A stretch of 64,000 nt of DNA from Serripes groenlandicus (Eukaryota > Mollusca > Bivalvia > Cardiida > Cardiidae), in assembly GCA_031761405.1 (NCBI GenBank), contig JASEVX010000001.1, positions 24,395,346 to 24,459,345 on the forward strand, given 5' to 3'. The notes below the pieces were generated by a model. The model did not search any database. It had not been told where the DNA came from and saw nothing but the letters and a program-made list of their open reading frames with translations. This document shows positions 63,553 through 64,000 of this stretch, piece after piece. Both the position numbers and the translations under genes were made by a program. Every line of letters begins with the position of its first letter. Within the stretch, counting starts at the first letter, position 1.

Positions 63553-64000
63553 CTAAATAATTAAAACAACAAAACCTGATTAAATAGCCAAACAAGAATT
63601 ACACATAATTATAGGTCTATGCAAGTTTAAAAGACAAAGCGAAATGTGAGTGCAAAATCTAAAGTCAATCTAGCATGAAAGACATGTCAAGTTCAAAACT
63701 ACATGAAATTAAAGAAAATGCTAATGTTTGACCCAAAAACCTGTTTGATATGTTGAAGAACTTTATTATTGGAATGTGTGTGCACAATTTGATATCAATC
63801 TAACAACAACTGATCAAGTTATTTCCAATTCTAAAAGACACACCAGGCACCTTCAGCATACACTGTAAAGAAGGGTCTTTTTGATGTAACTATGATCTAA
63901 TTTTGAATGCCCTAGCACTAGTTAACAAATTAAACTTTAATTAGTTTAAACATATTATATTACAAAAATAACATGTAATATTTACAAAAATACATATTTA

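Overview
The window is metazoan nuclear DNA, AT-rich and very intron-rich, and most likely from a bivalve mollusc. This assignment is an inference. It rests on small exons in large introns, on the dispersed 'aagagggccaagatggccct' and 'gagtaccgcaaacggtac' type repeats and a 'tatatgggggctatatagg' repeat that I associate with bivalve genomes, and on tRNA-headed SINEs with a shared tail. No transposase, reverse transcriptase or prokaryotic operon is visible. Almost all short ORFs come from repeats.

Layout. (1) 1-14171, plus strand: the 3' part of RPAP1 (RNA polymerase II-associated protein 1), six phase-consistent exons plus a tentative seventh at the left edge. Its fifth intron holds an assembly gap with duplicated flanks (9483-10570) and a 424-bp higher-order satellite (about 12060-13510). 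(2) 23446-17782, minus strand: a complete five-exon CRIPT gene (100 aa), convergent with RPAP1. Further good-looking minus-strand exons of an unrecognised helical protein (24947-24797, 20194-20068, 18766-18605, and weaker ones) lie between the CRIPT exons. (3) 24948-33144: repeats, no gene recognised. (4) 63552-33145, minus strand: the C-terminal 538 residues of a TANGO1/cTAGE5-family protein (ER exit-site collagen export), 17 exons whose summed length is exactly divisible by three; its 5' part lies beyond the right edge. Nested on the plus strand inside its last intron is a small intronless candidate gene (36340-36543) with an exact NRF1-type site just upstream.

Repeats dominate. One short element, about 229 bp, has ends TTAA-CCCTTTCCC...GGGAAAGGG-TTAA and a central palindrome. 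By my count by eye it occurs in roughly 80 full or partial copies, perhaps a quarter of the window. A nested copy and a near-empty site both show a TTAA target, so I infer a piggyBac-like MITE. Other elements are a second MITE with a perfect 21-bp TIR, a 1.8-kb TIR element at 55500-57335, three SINE types with one common tail, a hairpin repeat and several minisatellites.

The most notable pattern is that tandem duplications have repeatedly captured exon edges. The RPAP1 terminal exon appears to have spawned a 54-bp array after its stop codon. A TANGO1 5' splice site has been amplified into about 25-30 copies. The CRIPT exon 4 acceptor is duplicated 69 bp upstream, in frame. Another TANGO1 exon end with its donor is duplicated across a MITE. 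The three recognised genes work in separate pathways (Pol II assembly, synaptic/housekeeping zinc-binding protein, secretory cargo export), and I see no functional link between them.
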